A stretch of DNA of 64,000 nt from Ixodes scapularis (GCF_016920785.2 NW_024609884.1:30238080-30302079), one strand, 5' to 3'; positions 1 to 12,369 are shown, numbered from the stretch's first letter. The notes: generated by a model from the letters alone, not told the origin. Translations and numbers: made by a program.

Positions 1-1300
<1,300 letters not shown>

Positions 1301-1736
1301 GTGCAGGGGCACCTGCCGCGATGCTGAAAACGACTTTCACACAAATAAAAGCACGCTGGCGCCGGTTTTGTATTTTACGAGCGCCGAGGTGATTGGGCTT
1401 GTTGGGAACGCCGAAAAATAGCGGAGTGTATCGCTCTCCACGTGACGGGATGCGGCAGGAACGAAAGGGGCGGAAGTTGGCTCGATGCCGCCACAGGAAA
1501 CTGGTAGCTCTTTCTCGTTTTACTTTGTATCCTCCGTTAATCCATTTCCAATACGCGATGTGGACCCTACGGTATGACAAGGGTTTTCTGACAGGGTATG
1601 AGCATAAAGTACATATGATTCCGCTATCACGCAGTTGTATTATGCGAACATCTCGCCGACGTCATTCGACTGCAACGGAGGTTCGACCGGTCACCGAGCG
1701 TGTTTTTACGCAGCATCGCGGCAGGTGCCCTTGCAC
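1301..1736. mobile_element. Short non-autonomous element with 26-bp terminal inverted repeats
   Basis: Bases 1301-1326 and 1711-1736 are inverted copies of each other with one mismatch in 26 (outer end GTGCAGGGGCACCTGCCGCG). Weaker inverted similarity continues inwards (CACGCTGGCGCCGG against the complement of CCGGTCACCGAGCGTG). The 436-bp unit holds no transposase. The CA microsatellite directly abuts the left terminus. No convincing target duplication was found, so the superfamily is open. Confidence 0.6.
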
Positions 1737-2524
1737 TTGAACATCCGACGTCGAAAGTTCAAATTCCCTTCCTGCCGACACACGATAAAACGCTCACGTC
1801 AACGATACAACGCTTTTATGAAACGCTCGCAGCACCTGGCAGGTATACTTGTAACGGGCAACACACGTGAAGCGATTGAAGCGGACCGGAAAAAGAGGCT
1901 CGCTTATGGAGGCCTGGTCTCCCGCTGCCGAGCGCAAACAGGTGCGCATCACAATAGAAACACGTGCCCACAATATATCGATCGACTCAGGTATACTCGA
2001 GGAGGCAACCGTGCGACGCAACGTATACAGCGCGCTCGAGCGCCCCTCGTATACTTTAGAGGACGTCGATGCGCCGTGTTGTTAGCTACCAGCCGTGTGT
2101 ATACACAGGGAACGAGACGTATACGAAGGCTCGCTATAGATACCTTGGCGTGTTACAGATTTTTAAACGTAATCGTCAATGGCATTACGTAATACGTCAC
2201 TAGCCGACGCTACTATCCTCGGAAGCCAATCAAGCGGCGACAAAAATGCATCGTCACGGTGCTCGTCGTCTTTGTATACGTTCGCTCTCACCGACTAAGC
2301 TAATCACGCACTGTGAAGGCGCCGCGATCGTGAGCTTTTAATGCATTATATAGAACGCTCGTTCTGACGAAAACCCGGCGGTGTGTTTCGTTTGTCAGTT
2401 GTCACGTGCGACGCTCCCATTGATCCGAAGCGCTGACGTGAGCACCCGTCAACCTCTCTCTGTCTCCCCAGCGCTGACAAACTGACAGACACGCGCACAG
2501 CTGGCACCAAGTCAGAGAGGAGGA
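1737..2524. other. Unassigned sequence
   Basis: Several scattered GTATAC-containing stretches and short ORFs are present. No recognisable coding domain, repeat array or transposon terminus was found. Confidence 0.4.
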
Positions 2525-2772
2525 CGCGCCGCGCAACACCTCCTACATAACAAAGCCGTAGTGCTGAATGAGATGGCTTAATCAGAGAAGGCCAACGCTG
2601 GACACAGATTGGGAACGAGTGCTGCGTCAACGCTCGGCTTCGAGTCAAGTTTGAGCCGAACGTTGACACAATCGTCTCCAATCTGTGTCCAGCGTTGGCC
2701 TTTCTGATGACGCCATCTCATTCAGCACTACAGCTTTTGTTACCTATCTAGGAGGTGTTGCGTCGCGGCGCG
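2525..2772. mobile_element. Foldback (palindromic) element
   Basis: The left arm (about 2525-2640) and right arm (about 2653-2772) are imperfect inverted copies around a loop of about 12 bases. Matching blocks include GCCAACGCTGGACACAGATT, TAGTGCTGAATGAGATGG and CAACACCTCCTA. It has no coding capacity and resembles the palindromic MITEs elsewhere in the window. Confidence 0.8.
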
Positions 2773-2849
2773 GTGGAACGCGGGCGTGCTTAGTGGCCGC
2801 TCTGCCGTCGCCGGTTGTTCTTCGCTCTGGGTTTCCGCAGTAGCGGTGC

Positions 2850-3065
2850 GTGGGCTGTGAAATGTGTGTAGTTAAAATGATGGATGCGGTTCATTCCACC
2901 AGTGATATGGATGCGGTTCCTTCCACGAGTGGTATGGATGGGGTTCTTTCCGCGAGTGATTTGGATGACCGTATACAAGGACGTCGACGTACTCTGACAG
3001 GCAGAGTACAGAAAAGGGGGCGAAAAAAAAAAAAAATACAGGAAGATCCACTGGTGGATTCTTAG
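2850..3065 (+). CDS. Short ORF with three in-frame 27-bp repeats, probably a truncated gene fragment
   Basis: The ORF has 71 codons. Bases 2880-2960 hold three consecutive 27-bp units that translate to MDAVHSTSD, MDAVPSTSG and MDGVLSASD, an acidic, Ser/Thr-rich nonapeptide repeat. A short basic stretch (QGRRRTLTGRVQKRGRKKKK) follows, partly encoded by an A-run. The frame ends a few codons inside the foldback element starting near 3050, so the original 3' end was probably lost by insertion. An acidic repeat followed by a basic patch recalls the N-termini of some DNA-binding or transposon proteins, but I recognise no family. Only the in-frame repeat structure is secure. Confidence 0.35.
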   Translation: MGCEMCVVKMMDAVHSTSDMDAVPSTSGMDGVLSASDLDDRIQGRRRTLTGRVQKRGRKKKKIQEDPLVDS

Positions 3066-3291
3066 GGAATGCGTTATCATGACCCTTGGTAAATTCCACA
3101 CACGCCCCCCTTTGGGAAACGCTAACGCTGACCCCGTAACGAGGTCAAAAAGAGGCATAAAAAATAGAGGGAGCAATAGAGAAAACCAAAAGAGAAAAGT
3201 GAAGGGGTTAGTGTTAGCGTTTCCCAAAAAGGGGTATGTGTGTGGCGTTTCTAAGGGACATGCTAACGGATTCCCGAAGAATTCCCAAAAG
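3050..3291. mobile_element. Foldback element, about 240 bp
   Basis: The arms are symmetrical about position 3170. ATTCTTAGGGAAT at 3058 pairs with ATTCCCGAAGAAT at 3270, and TTTGGGAAACGCTAAC at 3111 pairs with GTTAGCGTTTCCCAAA at 3213. The interior holds no ORF of note. It interrupts the repeat-containing ORF at its left side. Confidence 0.7.
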
Positions 3292-3468
3292 GACCCTCCT
3301 GCAATTTGTTTTTTTTTTTGTATGCGCGATTGGTGTGCTCGGTAATAGCAAACGCACAAAGACTACGAGCGCCATGACGAGGCACTTTTGGCTCTGCTTG
3401 ATTGGCTTCATGGAATCCTCGGCATAGGAGCATAAGAATTGTTCATAATAAGTTCAAGTCGGTAAATA

Positions 3469-4709
3469 CGAGGGGCGTCGCAAAAAGCTATCGGCCTGGC
3501 CCAGAGGGAGGCGACGGAGGTGAATGAACTTATGTTACTTTTTGACATAGTCCCCTATGAAGTCTACGCACTTCACCCAACGATGCAGAAATGCCTGGAT
3601 CCTCTTCATAAAAAAAAAAAAAAAAAATCGGAAGTTTGGTTTTTGAAAAGCGGGTCACAGCATGAATGACGTCATCATCGCCGAAACAGCGAACATCAGA
3701 AAGTTTATTTTGCAGCTGGGGGAAGAGATGGAAGTCTGACGAGGCGAGATCTGGCGAGTATACGGTGGATGGTTAACAACCGAAAAGTCGCAGGAGTGGA
3801 TGGCAGCCATCGCCACAGCAGCGCGGTGTGGGGGCGCATTGTCCCTATGGAGAGACATGCCCCCTTCCGGAGCATACCGCGACGTTAGGCCTCGATGGCA
3901 TCCTGCAGGCGATGAATCACGGTTGCGCAGTATAGTTTCCGATGACACGCCTTCCGAATCCCAGAAAACCGTGGCCATCACCTTGACAGCTCACGGAACG
4001 AGCGGACCGAGCCTTCTTCGGCGCTGGAGAGGAGGAGTGTTTCCACCGTTGAGGTACAGCAGGCTTTGCTGCCAGGTTGAAAGTGGTGAACCCAGGTTTC
4101 ATCCACAGTCACAAATCGGGCAAGGGAAGGCCGCGGGATCTGACCTGAGCAGCTCGAGATTGTCCGTGGATGTGGTGTAGCGGGTGCCTTTTAGGTCGCA
4201 CGAGAGCAATCTTGTAACCCATCTTGCGGACACTTTGTGCATGTCAAGATGTCGGGTCAAGATGCACTCAACTGCAACCTGTGAAATGGCCCGAATTTTT
4301 ACTCGCCAATCTGCCGCTACCTCATCGTGGATCGATGTTTTCTTTCGCGATTACTTCCGCAGGTTTGCCAAGGCAGGGGCCGTCTTCGACCCATCCTCAA
4401 TTGAATGTCGCGGTCAACAAGGATGGGGCATCGTGTGCCTACGTCGCCGCCACCGTGTCTTTGTGGATGCCTGCCGGTGTTGGGCGTTTTTGAGACAACT
4501 ATTCAATATCCGAACATGTCTTCATTTTCTTCGTTTTAGCTCGACTGCGCGGATTGCCACATGTTGCCGGCCGCCGTAGGAAAACCGAATTGTGCGCGTG
4601 CGCCATTTTTGGTGCCGCGAATCTTAAGAAGTGTCCATATGCTATAATAAAGTCTCGTTCTCTGCTCGCACCCCTGCACCAGGCCGATAACATTGTGGGA
4701 CATCCCTCG
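3469..4709 (-). mobile_element. Mariner-family DNA transposon relic with both termini
   Basis: The unit is 1241 bp, a normal mariner length, and is flanked by TA at 3467-3468 and 4710-4711. The left end starts CGAGGGGCGTCGCAAAAAGC. The complement of the right end is CGAGGGATGTCCCACAATG, and both continue into a shared TATCGGCCTGG block, giving terminal inverted repeats of about 30 bp with mismatches. A degenerate transposase lies on the minus strand inside. Many frameshifts and stops show an old, dead copy. Confidence 0.9.
3535..4450 (-). pseudogene. Mariner transposase pseudogene
   Basis: Read 5' to 3' on the minus strand across shifting frames, the segments follow the mariner order. A remnant of the N-terminal DNA-binding region ends in SARWVTRLLS. 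It is followed by STDNLELLRSDP, the first catalytic block VTVDETWVHHFQPGSK, QRWKHSSSPAPKKARS, VMATVFWDSEG, the second catalytic block LHRDNAPPHRAAVAMAAIHS, and a degraded PPYSPDLAPSDFHLF-like stretch. The C-terminus is FLHRWVKCVDFIGDYVKK and stops at 3535. The first two catalytic aspartates are visible, but the third block is corrupted and at least three frame changes break the gene. In living mariners the enzyme cuts and pastes the element at TA sites. Confidence 0.9.
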
Positions 4710-4711
4710 TA

Positions 4712-4952
4712 CAGCGCAGTGCAACACACACATGGCACGTGCGATCTCACTCGCGTATTTATCCGAACAGCACGGACAAACGAATTAGGACTGCGCGCAA
4801 CGTGCATGTGCTGTGCCATCTGTGTGTTGCACTATGTGCGTGTTAAACGGGTCGAGTCGAAGTCTAATCACTGACACCACGATCATGTCTTCGTGGTTTG
4901 AGTTTTTTGATGACTTAACATGTCACAATAATACTAGATTGTAACCGTCAAT

Positions 4953-4992
<40 letters not shown>

Positions 4993-6302
4993 GTATAAAC
5001 TCGGGTGGAAAACATAATTTTTTTTCCGGCTAAACACAGATAAAATTAACCGTGAGATAATTTCAGACGTTTTATGCCGCCTGTTTATATGCATGTTTTG
5101 AGCAATATTGTGCGCGATAGCTAATGAATTTGTGTATAATTAAAGGGCAGGACATATGCACGACGAAACGTTTGGCGGATTTCGTCGTGCATGTTTGGTT
5201 TAGCTCCAGCATGTTCCATAATCACGCACTTCAAAATCCAATCGCTTTATAAATAACCAGAGAAGAAGTAAATCTGCCAAAACGAAGAAGAGACTATACT
5301 AACTTGGGTACGTCAATAATTGTAGAAACTTTAAGATTAAAAAAAAAGAAAAAAAAAAGGAAAAAGTTTGCTCGTTTTCGTAGTTTAGATACATCGCCGT
5401 TTTGGGATTGCGTGGCACGGACAGCGAAGACAAGCCTGGTAATTGTCTCACTATACTATGTTCCTAATATTGTTTCCTCAACTTTCGTGTACCGCTACAT
5501 AAAAATTGTGCTTTTCATTATGTCGGAACAGGATCGATTACTTTTCTCTTGCTACGTGTACCTCTGCTGCAGAATGGATAAATAAAGAATACAGAAATGA
5601 AACAGAAATATGCGATAAACGCCTGCCTTTTTCAACGTATTAACGTCGCAGGCCTTGCACAAATGCGATGTTAAACGAGACAAAGCACGACAAAAATGAA
5701 ATTACCCCGCGACGATCGCTTCAAACCGGTCGACTGCTGCCGCAGACTGGTTGAGAGGAGGACTTTCGCGCCGACGAGAGAGAAACTCAAGATCAAAAAT
5801 AATTGCGGCTTTCCTCGCACGAGCACTCGCGCAAGGAAAGCGCATTCTAAAGCTACGCGCTTGCAGCCGTTCCACCCACAAGTACCAAATGCCATCTGCG
5901 CGAGCTGATAGCGCGTTGGCCATGTGCTCGTGCAGCGAAACCAGACGCAGCTTCAGCGAACACTTTCCGAGCCGTCGCCGTCTGGTGAATATCGCTCAAA
6001 ATACCAAATGAGGATGCTTTAACTTCTTCAGCGTTGTGCACTGTTCTTTACAAAACGTGGCGAGGGTCCGATGATTAATCGTTAAATAACTTCCAACTCA
6101 CGCGTGACACCGAACACGAAGGGCGCGCCATAGTCGGTGTTGTCACAGCGCACTTCACTTTTGCTAAGTCATCTATCACACGTCGTCGCTGACCGACTAT
6201 CATTCCACAAACAAAGGTGGGTAGGTTCCTTGCCGGACAGGCGTGCACACAGTGCGCACACTATCTTGCTGTAAAGTCCGAGCGTGGACGTGAAGTTCGA
6301 TA
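4712..6302. other. Unassigned sequence with a short dinucleotide repeat
   Basis: It contains a (CT)n(AT)n microsatellite at 4954-4993, an A-rich patch near 5340 and a GC-richer stretch at 5690-6000 with overlapping short ORFs on both strands. I recognise none as a protein. Confidence 0.4.
4954..4993. repeat. (CT)n(AT)n compound microsatellite
   Basis: About 12 CT units pass directly into about 8 AT units. Confidence 0.95.
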
Positions 6303-6869
6303 ATGCGGAAGTTTGAGGATCGAGAGTCGTCTGGGAAGTTCGGTTTCGACGGAATTCGCTGTGGGAAACGAACCCGGGGACCGCCGAAAGGCACTCCTCA
6401 GTTCGCTTTCGGCGGTCACAAAGGGAACCGCCAAAGGATCTTCCCGCTACGGGCCGAGGCCACGGTGAGGCTCGAAAGACAGGCCGGACGTCTCGGCGCC
6501 CAATGGGGCACGATATCTTCGCCTCCCACCCTTCGGACTGCGTCGGCGGCTATACACGCTCTCGGAAAACCAGTCGGTTCGCTGGTGCCGCGTGGATGTC
6601 GCTTCGACGTCGGGAGAGGGCCGAGGCAATTGCCCTTTTCCGGCGATCGAGAGCGACACCCACGAGTCGACGTTGCTGCAGCGCCCAACGTGTCGGTTTC
6701 AGCAGCGCCGAATCTTCCTTTGGGTTCAAGCCCGCCCGAAACCCGTATAGCTGAAGATTCTTCGGCAGGGATCGAAGGACTGATCACGACATTGATTGTT
6801 CAAAACTTCGGAGAAGTCGGATGTACCTTAGGAACCATGCTCGACCCCCGACATGTCTCAGTCAGATAA
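6303..6869 (+). CDS. Unrecognised GC-rich ORF of 188 codons
   Basis: It is one of the longest uninterrupted frames here that does not owe its length to a simple repeat, in a locally GC-rich block. The translation is rich in Arg, Gly, Pro and Ala, with no signal peptide, membrane segment or motif that I know. A 123-codon frame lies opposite on the minus strand (6416-6787), so the coding strand is uncertain. There is no obvious splice architecture. It could be the gag-like or N-terminal part of a retroelement, a captured fragment, or chance openness from high GC. Confidence 0.25.
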   Translation: MRKFEDRESSGKFGFDGIRCGKRTRGPPKGTPQFAFGGHKGNRQRIFPLRAEATVRLERQAGRLGAQWGTISSPPTLRTASAAIHALGKPVGSLVPRGCRFDVGRGPRQLPFSGDRERHPRVDVAAAPNVSVSAAPNLPLGSSPPETRIAEDSSAGIEGLITTLIVQNFGEVGCTLGTMLDPRHVSVR

Positions 6870-9800
6870 TCATCGTGTTTGGCGATGGGCACCTAGGCTT
6901 CTTGAACAAATGGCACCGATCTCGAGGAATTTCCTGCGTTGCGGGAATATCAACACACCCTACAATTTTCTAATCGAGGGGTTGGGGCCTTGGACGCAGG
7001 CTTGGATTCCTCATCACCTCATGCCCTCTCGGGGAAGCAGTAAAGTCAGGCACTGTCTTGTCCACCAGACGAAGACATTTATCGCGCCGTGACATCGTGC
7101 AATTGGATTAACGGGCGGTAACGCGCGCACAGAACAAGGACCAAATCCGTGACGTGGGTCGTCATTCCGTATACCACTCCAAGGAATCTATACGTGTACG
7201 TATATATATTATTGATAGTACACCGAGCACAGGCGATTGTAGAAAGCGAATGAAACACGGGAATATGGGGTATTATAATGTCCGATCTTTGTGGACGTTA
7301 CCACATGTAAACAGAAAAGGAAAAAAAAATTGCTTGGTGGCAATCGAAAATTTCGGTGGTTTTACGCTTGAGACTTGCAAAATAAATCTGGTCTGCCACT
7401 GGGGAGAGCTGGGGATTAATTTAGGCCACGCGGGGACCGTCACGCCACCGCGGTGGCGCTGCTGTCGGCGCTGCCTATGCGCAGACGCTTCATCTCACGC
7501 TTCTGCGCACGCGCAGTGCGCACACCTCGTGTAGGCAAACGCGGACTTATTTGTAAACAGCGCGTTGGTGTACAAACCTTCGTCATTGTGGGCATCTCGT
7601 CTGGGATTGAAACCCGTCCAAAGAGAATGCATAGACCGAAACTCTGCCTCGGAGTCACCAAGGTAACGTCATAATTAAACGTACTCCATCGATTGTGAAC
7701 ATTCACTATACAAGTGCGCTTCGAAATGCACCCAGTTCGTCTTGAAACCAAACCTGATGATTTGAAATTTGACCAATCGAAGGCTCTATGGGCGGTCTCC
7801 CAAAAGGCCGTTCCACTTCCATCAAACCGTCTGGTGATATATGTTTTTTGAGTCATGTTTTTTATTTGCTTGTGTGTAAGCGATTCTTCATTAGCGTCGT
7901 TTTTCTGCGATGATAAAACCTCAAAAGCATGGTGAGTAGCTCAACCGACGAGGAACTCAGGAAGCATGATCGCGGACGTAATTGGGTCGCAACCACCCGT
8001 GCTTGGTTCTTCCCACGTGGAAGTCGCCCTTACGCATCCGCCGGAAGCATTTTGGTCAGGAACAGCGACAGCTCAAGCGCCGACTCGGCCGGTTTTGTCA
8101 AACTCGACTATCAGCCGACGCTCCTTTATGTTGCCAACTACTCCAAATCAAGCAGTCGATCGCAATTCGAACGAACTTGAGCGAGTTCGAAAACAGTCTG
8201 CTTCCGAGCGTGGAAAAGCAAGGGGCGAAGGTTCACCCAGCGTGGACTCTCGCTACAGTTTGAGCCGAACGCAGGTGGCGTGAAACCGCCCTCTGCAGGT
8301 TTACGGTCTGGTCGGTCCGTTCTCATGACACTGTTGACAGTCTCTAGAAAGCTGATAGCCGAAGAGACGCAGGTAAAAGAAATCGTGCGAGGAAATTGGA
8401 GCCGCAACTTTGTAGCAGTAGAGGCTTCATTTTCTTCGTACCAGAAACCGGGTGAAAAGCGTGTGACATATCGGGTACTTTGTCTGGTGACGAGACTTGT
8501 GCAACTGTTAAAAACAAAACAAATAAAAAAGGGTTTCTGCTATACATTCACATAGTCTTCCAAGCCGTCAAACTGCTGATGCACATGGGGTTCCAGATAT
8601 TTTGCCTGTAGCTTAGGTGCAGATCACAATATTGGAAACGAATAGTTTCCAACTGTGGCGTGGACATTTTCGCCTTACGTGAATTCATGCAAAGGATACA
8701 TGAATATTAAATCAGTACTCTCCCCACAACTGTCGCAAACAAGTTTATAAAGCAGCCGTTACACCGCGCCCCTCGCTCTGAGGCTTCAACTGAATTCTAA
8801 TCAGCTTCTCCATTTAGTCTAACGGCAGAGCACGCAGGTGTGTCGTGCGGCACAGGTGACGAGCGTTCCTGTCTTGATAAAACTACGACTAATTAAAGTT
8901 ATAACACTTGTATCTACTTTTTGGTCTCTCCTTTTCCTTCGCGCACGATATTCCCGTCTACGGTCACGCCTTGGGGTAGCAGTTCAATTGCGGTAATTGA
9001 ATTATTGCAATTTAATTGCTTTTCTTTAGAAGTGTCTAAGCTTAATTCGTTAGATCGACCAAAAATGAACCGTAACAAAACTGAATTATGCTGTAATGTC
9101 ACGACCGAATTGAAGACTTTCTATAACAATTACAACTACTTTTTCTGTGAAATTGTCAAATTGGAGCCGTCCACTGTCATATAAAAAAAGAAATTTTTGT
9201 GATGTGTACTGAAATATATTTCCACGTTGTAAGTCGCCTATTTGCAAAACAATATAACCTTAAAAAAAAATCAGTTCAATTTTTTTAGTGCCTAATACAC
9301 TGTTCGACGACTTTTACCTTAAATCGCCGCGATAAAACGAAACAGTATATAACAATCTTTGGTGTTGCGAAATAATAAGGCAGATTGGTATCATGCAAAA
9401 GTTGTCTCTCAAGCGGCTACTTCGTTCTAAGGGGCCCCTCCCTGAGACTCTAATGCAAACAAATACGTCCGCACCTACTTGGGTTCACATAACTTATCGT
9501 TGCTCGATGAAGAAAAAACAAAGAGAAAGAAAGACATCATATAATAATTTAGCTGGAAAAGAGCGCCGGTCGTAAAGGTTCAGTGGCGCTCAAGACAGCC
9601 TTTGCACCAAGAGCCGCATCATAAAGCCGTGGAGTATCAGGTCATAGCCGAACGGTTGGAGAACTGCTGTCGGGGTTTTCAAATATGTCTCATTTTCTTC
9701 AGGATGGTGACTGGCAGCAAAATGCGGACAGCATTACGGAATCGTCAGAATAAAATTAAAAAAAAAATCGTAAACTATTTTTTATTTTATTTTTTTTTAT

Positions 9801-9899
9801 TTTGGAATTCATATTGAACGCCGAACGAATTCAAGAGGTTGTTGACGAAACTGCGTGTTGAGGCATTGATTGGAGTAATGACATCTACATATACGTCAG
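6870..9899. other. Unassigned intergenic sequence
   Basis: Short frames occur at 7154-7534, 7440-7856 and 7929-8283. None shows a domain, and splice-like borders were not convincing. The 8560-9400 stretch is AT-rich and featureless apart from A-runs. Confidence 0.4.
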
Positions 9900-10050
9900 C
9901 CGGCTGTTTTCAAAGCCGTTGGATGGGAGAAGCACAAGTGAACATAACAGTTGGCATGCATGCACCGGAGATTGAAAACCGGCAGTTTTCAAATCCGTTG
10001 GATGGGAGGAGCAGAAGTAGACGTAACAATTGGCATGCGCCGGAGATTGA
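9900..10050. repeat. Tandem duplication, two units of about 79 bp
   Basis: Unit one (from 9900) and unit two (from 9979) share CCGGC-GTTTTCAAA-CCGTTGGATGGGAG, GTAACA-TTGGCATGC and CCGGAGATTGAA. The second copy lacks four bases of the GCATGCAT stretch. The units are not in the same reading frame, which argues against a coding repeat. Confidence 0.85.
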
Positions 10051-10984
10051 AGCATTGTTATTGACAGGTTGTCTTTTGTATCGGTCAATGTCCGCAAGAC
10101 ATGGCAGGTGTCGCAAAGACAAGAGATGAGGAATGCACTACGAAATCAAGAATTCGCCGCAGTAGAGGTTTCGCTATGGGATTGAAACTATATAGAGCAA
10201 CTCCTAGAAGATAAGTGTTCCTTCTCTCAACAGCTAATTTCCCAACTTCACAAAGAACAACCGTTTAAATGCGCATTATAGTTAGAAGAAACACGCGGTC
10301 GGACAACATCACGTGGCCGTTGGTTGCTTCACCGGCCCACGTCATGGTCCAACCTGTGACAGATGACACAACACTTGTGGACAACCGCTGCGTTGAATAA
10401 AGAAACTGCCCTCTCGAAGACTGATCGGGCGTTTCTATATGCGGCGGAAACGCGGCCAGATAAAGCACAGCGCACCACGAGACTTACCCGGCGCATAGTC
10501 GTACTCGTATCCGGCGGACATGATGAACGTGGTGGACCTGTAATCCGAGATATAAAGTAGACGATGCCGGACGACCTGTCTCTCTGAGGTGAACTTGGAC
10601 CTTCGGGGGAGTAGCTATACACGTTGCCGGCGTCGGGAACTTTGTTTTGGTGTCTTCGTGCTCAGGCGACAGATGTTCGGAGCGCCTGACGGATCGCCAG
10701 CCTCCCCCGCTGTTGTGGAACGTGGAACGACGGAGTGGACTCTCGAGAGCGCTCCCGTGGAGCAGACGATTCTCGTCTTCCTGTAGCGTCGCGCCATCTA
10801 GACGAGTCTCTTGAAATCACCGGCGCATTTATTGGCCACTTTTAGCACTTCCTGTTTTGAGGGCCGTTTGGTTTCTGTTTGACAAAAAGCGTCTGAAATA
10901 ACGGTAATTTTCAACGAAATTTTTGCTCAGTTGTGCGTTTTCGATGCCTGTTTCAGAAGCGAGGCTTAGATTGTTTACCGTGTT
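10051..10984. other. Unassigned sequence
   Basis: Short ORFs on both strands (for example 10329-10622 and 10589-10786) lack recognisable motifs. No repeat or transposon terminus was found. Confidence 0.4.
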
Positions 10985-11117
10985 TCTATCATAGAGTTAT
11001 TATAATGTACGCTAGAGGTTTAACTGGCGCTAGTGTCTATAGGACTTCCGGTTTCAAATATGAGCAGACGGCAACCAGCTCACTTTTGCGGTGCTCCTGT
11101 GCATTCCTATGGGCAAA
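10985..11117 (+). repeat. Dispersed repeat copy, paired in inverted orientation with 12242-12369
   Basis: Shared blocks with the complement of 12242-12369 are GTACGCTAG, AACTGGCGCTAGTG, ACTTCCGGT and CATTCCTATGGG. Identity is about 70% by eye over 120 bases. The pair could be ends of a 1.4-kb element or two independent insertions. Confidence 0.6.
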
Positions 11118-11720
11118 CGCGCCACGCGTGCATTTCGTCTCTTCGCCGTAGTATAGCAGGAATTACCTTTGTTACCTGGGTCGCAGCGAATAGTAGGTAA
11201 CTATATTAACATTATAAAACTGAAATTGATTTAGTCACAGTATTTTTCCGATCAGCGAGCAATGTTTCTTCCTCCCAGTATTCCGGTTTTAGTCCTACGT
11301 TCCACGGCAAGTGTGCAAAGACAAGCGGCGCATCTAAGCAAGAAGAATAACAGTCGAAAAGAACGCAGGACTTGTTCAAGGAGCGCCAACATCCTGATGG
11401 CGTTAATATTGAAAATCTTCGGGGTTTATATGCCACTCAAATGACCCCCAATTTACGAGCGGGTAAAAAACGTAAAACAGTATAAGTACTCGTTTTTAGG
11501 GAGTGCGTTGGTATTGCATACCATTTTTTACGAATGAGTTAAGCGCTCGATAAAAGGTGTTTGAATTTTTATTATTGTGCTGAGTTTATCGGGCGGTAAG
11601 AGTTTTCTGGCTTTTCCCCGTATTAAAAGTTTTCGAGCATGCAAATATCAGTTTTGAACGCTTAACAAACCTACCTTTGCACCCATACACGAGCAGCGGA
11701 GTGAATGAAACGAATGCTAT

Positions 11721-11867
11721 TTATTGCAAATCGCACTCATGACTCGGCTTTACTTTATGTTGATCGTCCACATGCACAGCTGGGTACTGACCCAGTGTTA
11801 GTGCGTCGTTCTTGACATCTTTCTTGGTTTTCGGGACGATCTTCATTGCTTTGGCACGTAAACCCCC
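11721..11867 (-). CDS. Candidate 3'-terminal exon of an unidentified gene
   Basis: On the minus strand a splice-acceptor-like GCGCTTTTCTGCAG is followed by an open frame of 48 codons ending ...KPSHECDLQ and a TAA stop at 11721. The AATAAA polyadenylation signal overlaps this stop codon. The peptide is Lys/Asp rich (for example AMKIVPKTKKDVKNDALTLG) and looks protein-like, but I recognise no family and found no matching upstream exon. The exon lies between the inverted repeat pair at 10985 and 12242. It could be chance. Confidence 0.25.
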   Translation of the reverse strand, partial: GGLRAKAMKIVPKTKKDVKNDALTLGQYPAVHVDDQHKVKPSHECDLQ

Positions 11868-11940
11868 CTGCAGAAAAGCGCCGATGCCGTGTTCGCGCTA
11901 ACAGTGTCGGACAGTGTGCATAAATACACTTATTAATATT

Positions 11941-11997
11941 AAACAGCGCACAAAAAGTCGGCGGAAGAGAAAAGGACAGTAGAACGAAAGAGCGCTA
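11941..11997 (+). repeat. Half copy of the AACAGCGC...GAGCGCT repeat
   Basis: AAACAGCGCACAAAAAGTCG, GGCGGAAGAGAAAAGGACAG and GAGCGCT closely match one arm and the spacer of the hairpin at 27429-27534. Only one arm is present here. Confidence 0.75.
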
Positions 11998-12106
11998 ATT
12001 AGTGATGTACCAACTAGCTCAAATTACCACTTTACTACAGCATAAAAACAGGTATGTAATACTTTTAGCACGGTTTTTAATTCCACGAATTTGAAAGAAA
12101 AAATGC

Positions 12107-12135
12107 CGTAACTGACCGATATTTGGTCAGTTACG
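12107..12135. repeat. Perfect short inverted repeat
   Basis: CGTAACTGACC and GGTCAGTTACG form an 11-bp perfect stem with a loop of 7 bases. Confidence 0.8.
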
Positions 12136-12241
12136 TTTACGGAGTTACGGTAGAGACATGTTCCAAGCTATCTTGTAGATAAGAATTATTCGTGATGTTT
12201 GCTCTGATAATCATGCGCAGGGAGAAAATGCCCTTCCTTTT

Positions 12242-12369
12242 TCCCATAGAAATGCATTACCGGAAGTCATTTTCAGACTGGTTGCTGCCTGCTTCAATTA
12301 GAGACCGCTCACTAGCGCCAGTTGGCTCCCTAGCGTACGTTATAATATAACTATAGATTTCTATAATCC
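12242..12369 (-). repeat. Inverted partner of the repeat at 10985-11117
   Basis: See the partner. The shared core is AACTGGCGCTAGTG with flanking GTACGCTAG and ACTTCCGGT. Confidence 0.6.

Noticed and set aside
8800..8880. Possible tRNA gene
   Set aside because: A TAGTCTAACGGCAGAGCACG-like stretch recalls an A box, but no cloverleaf or B box follows.
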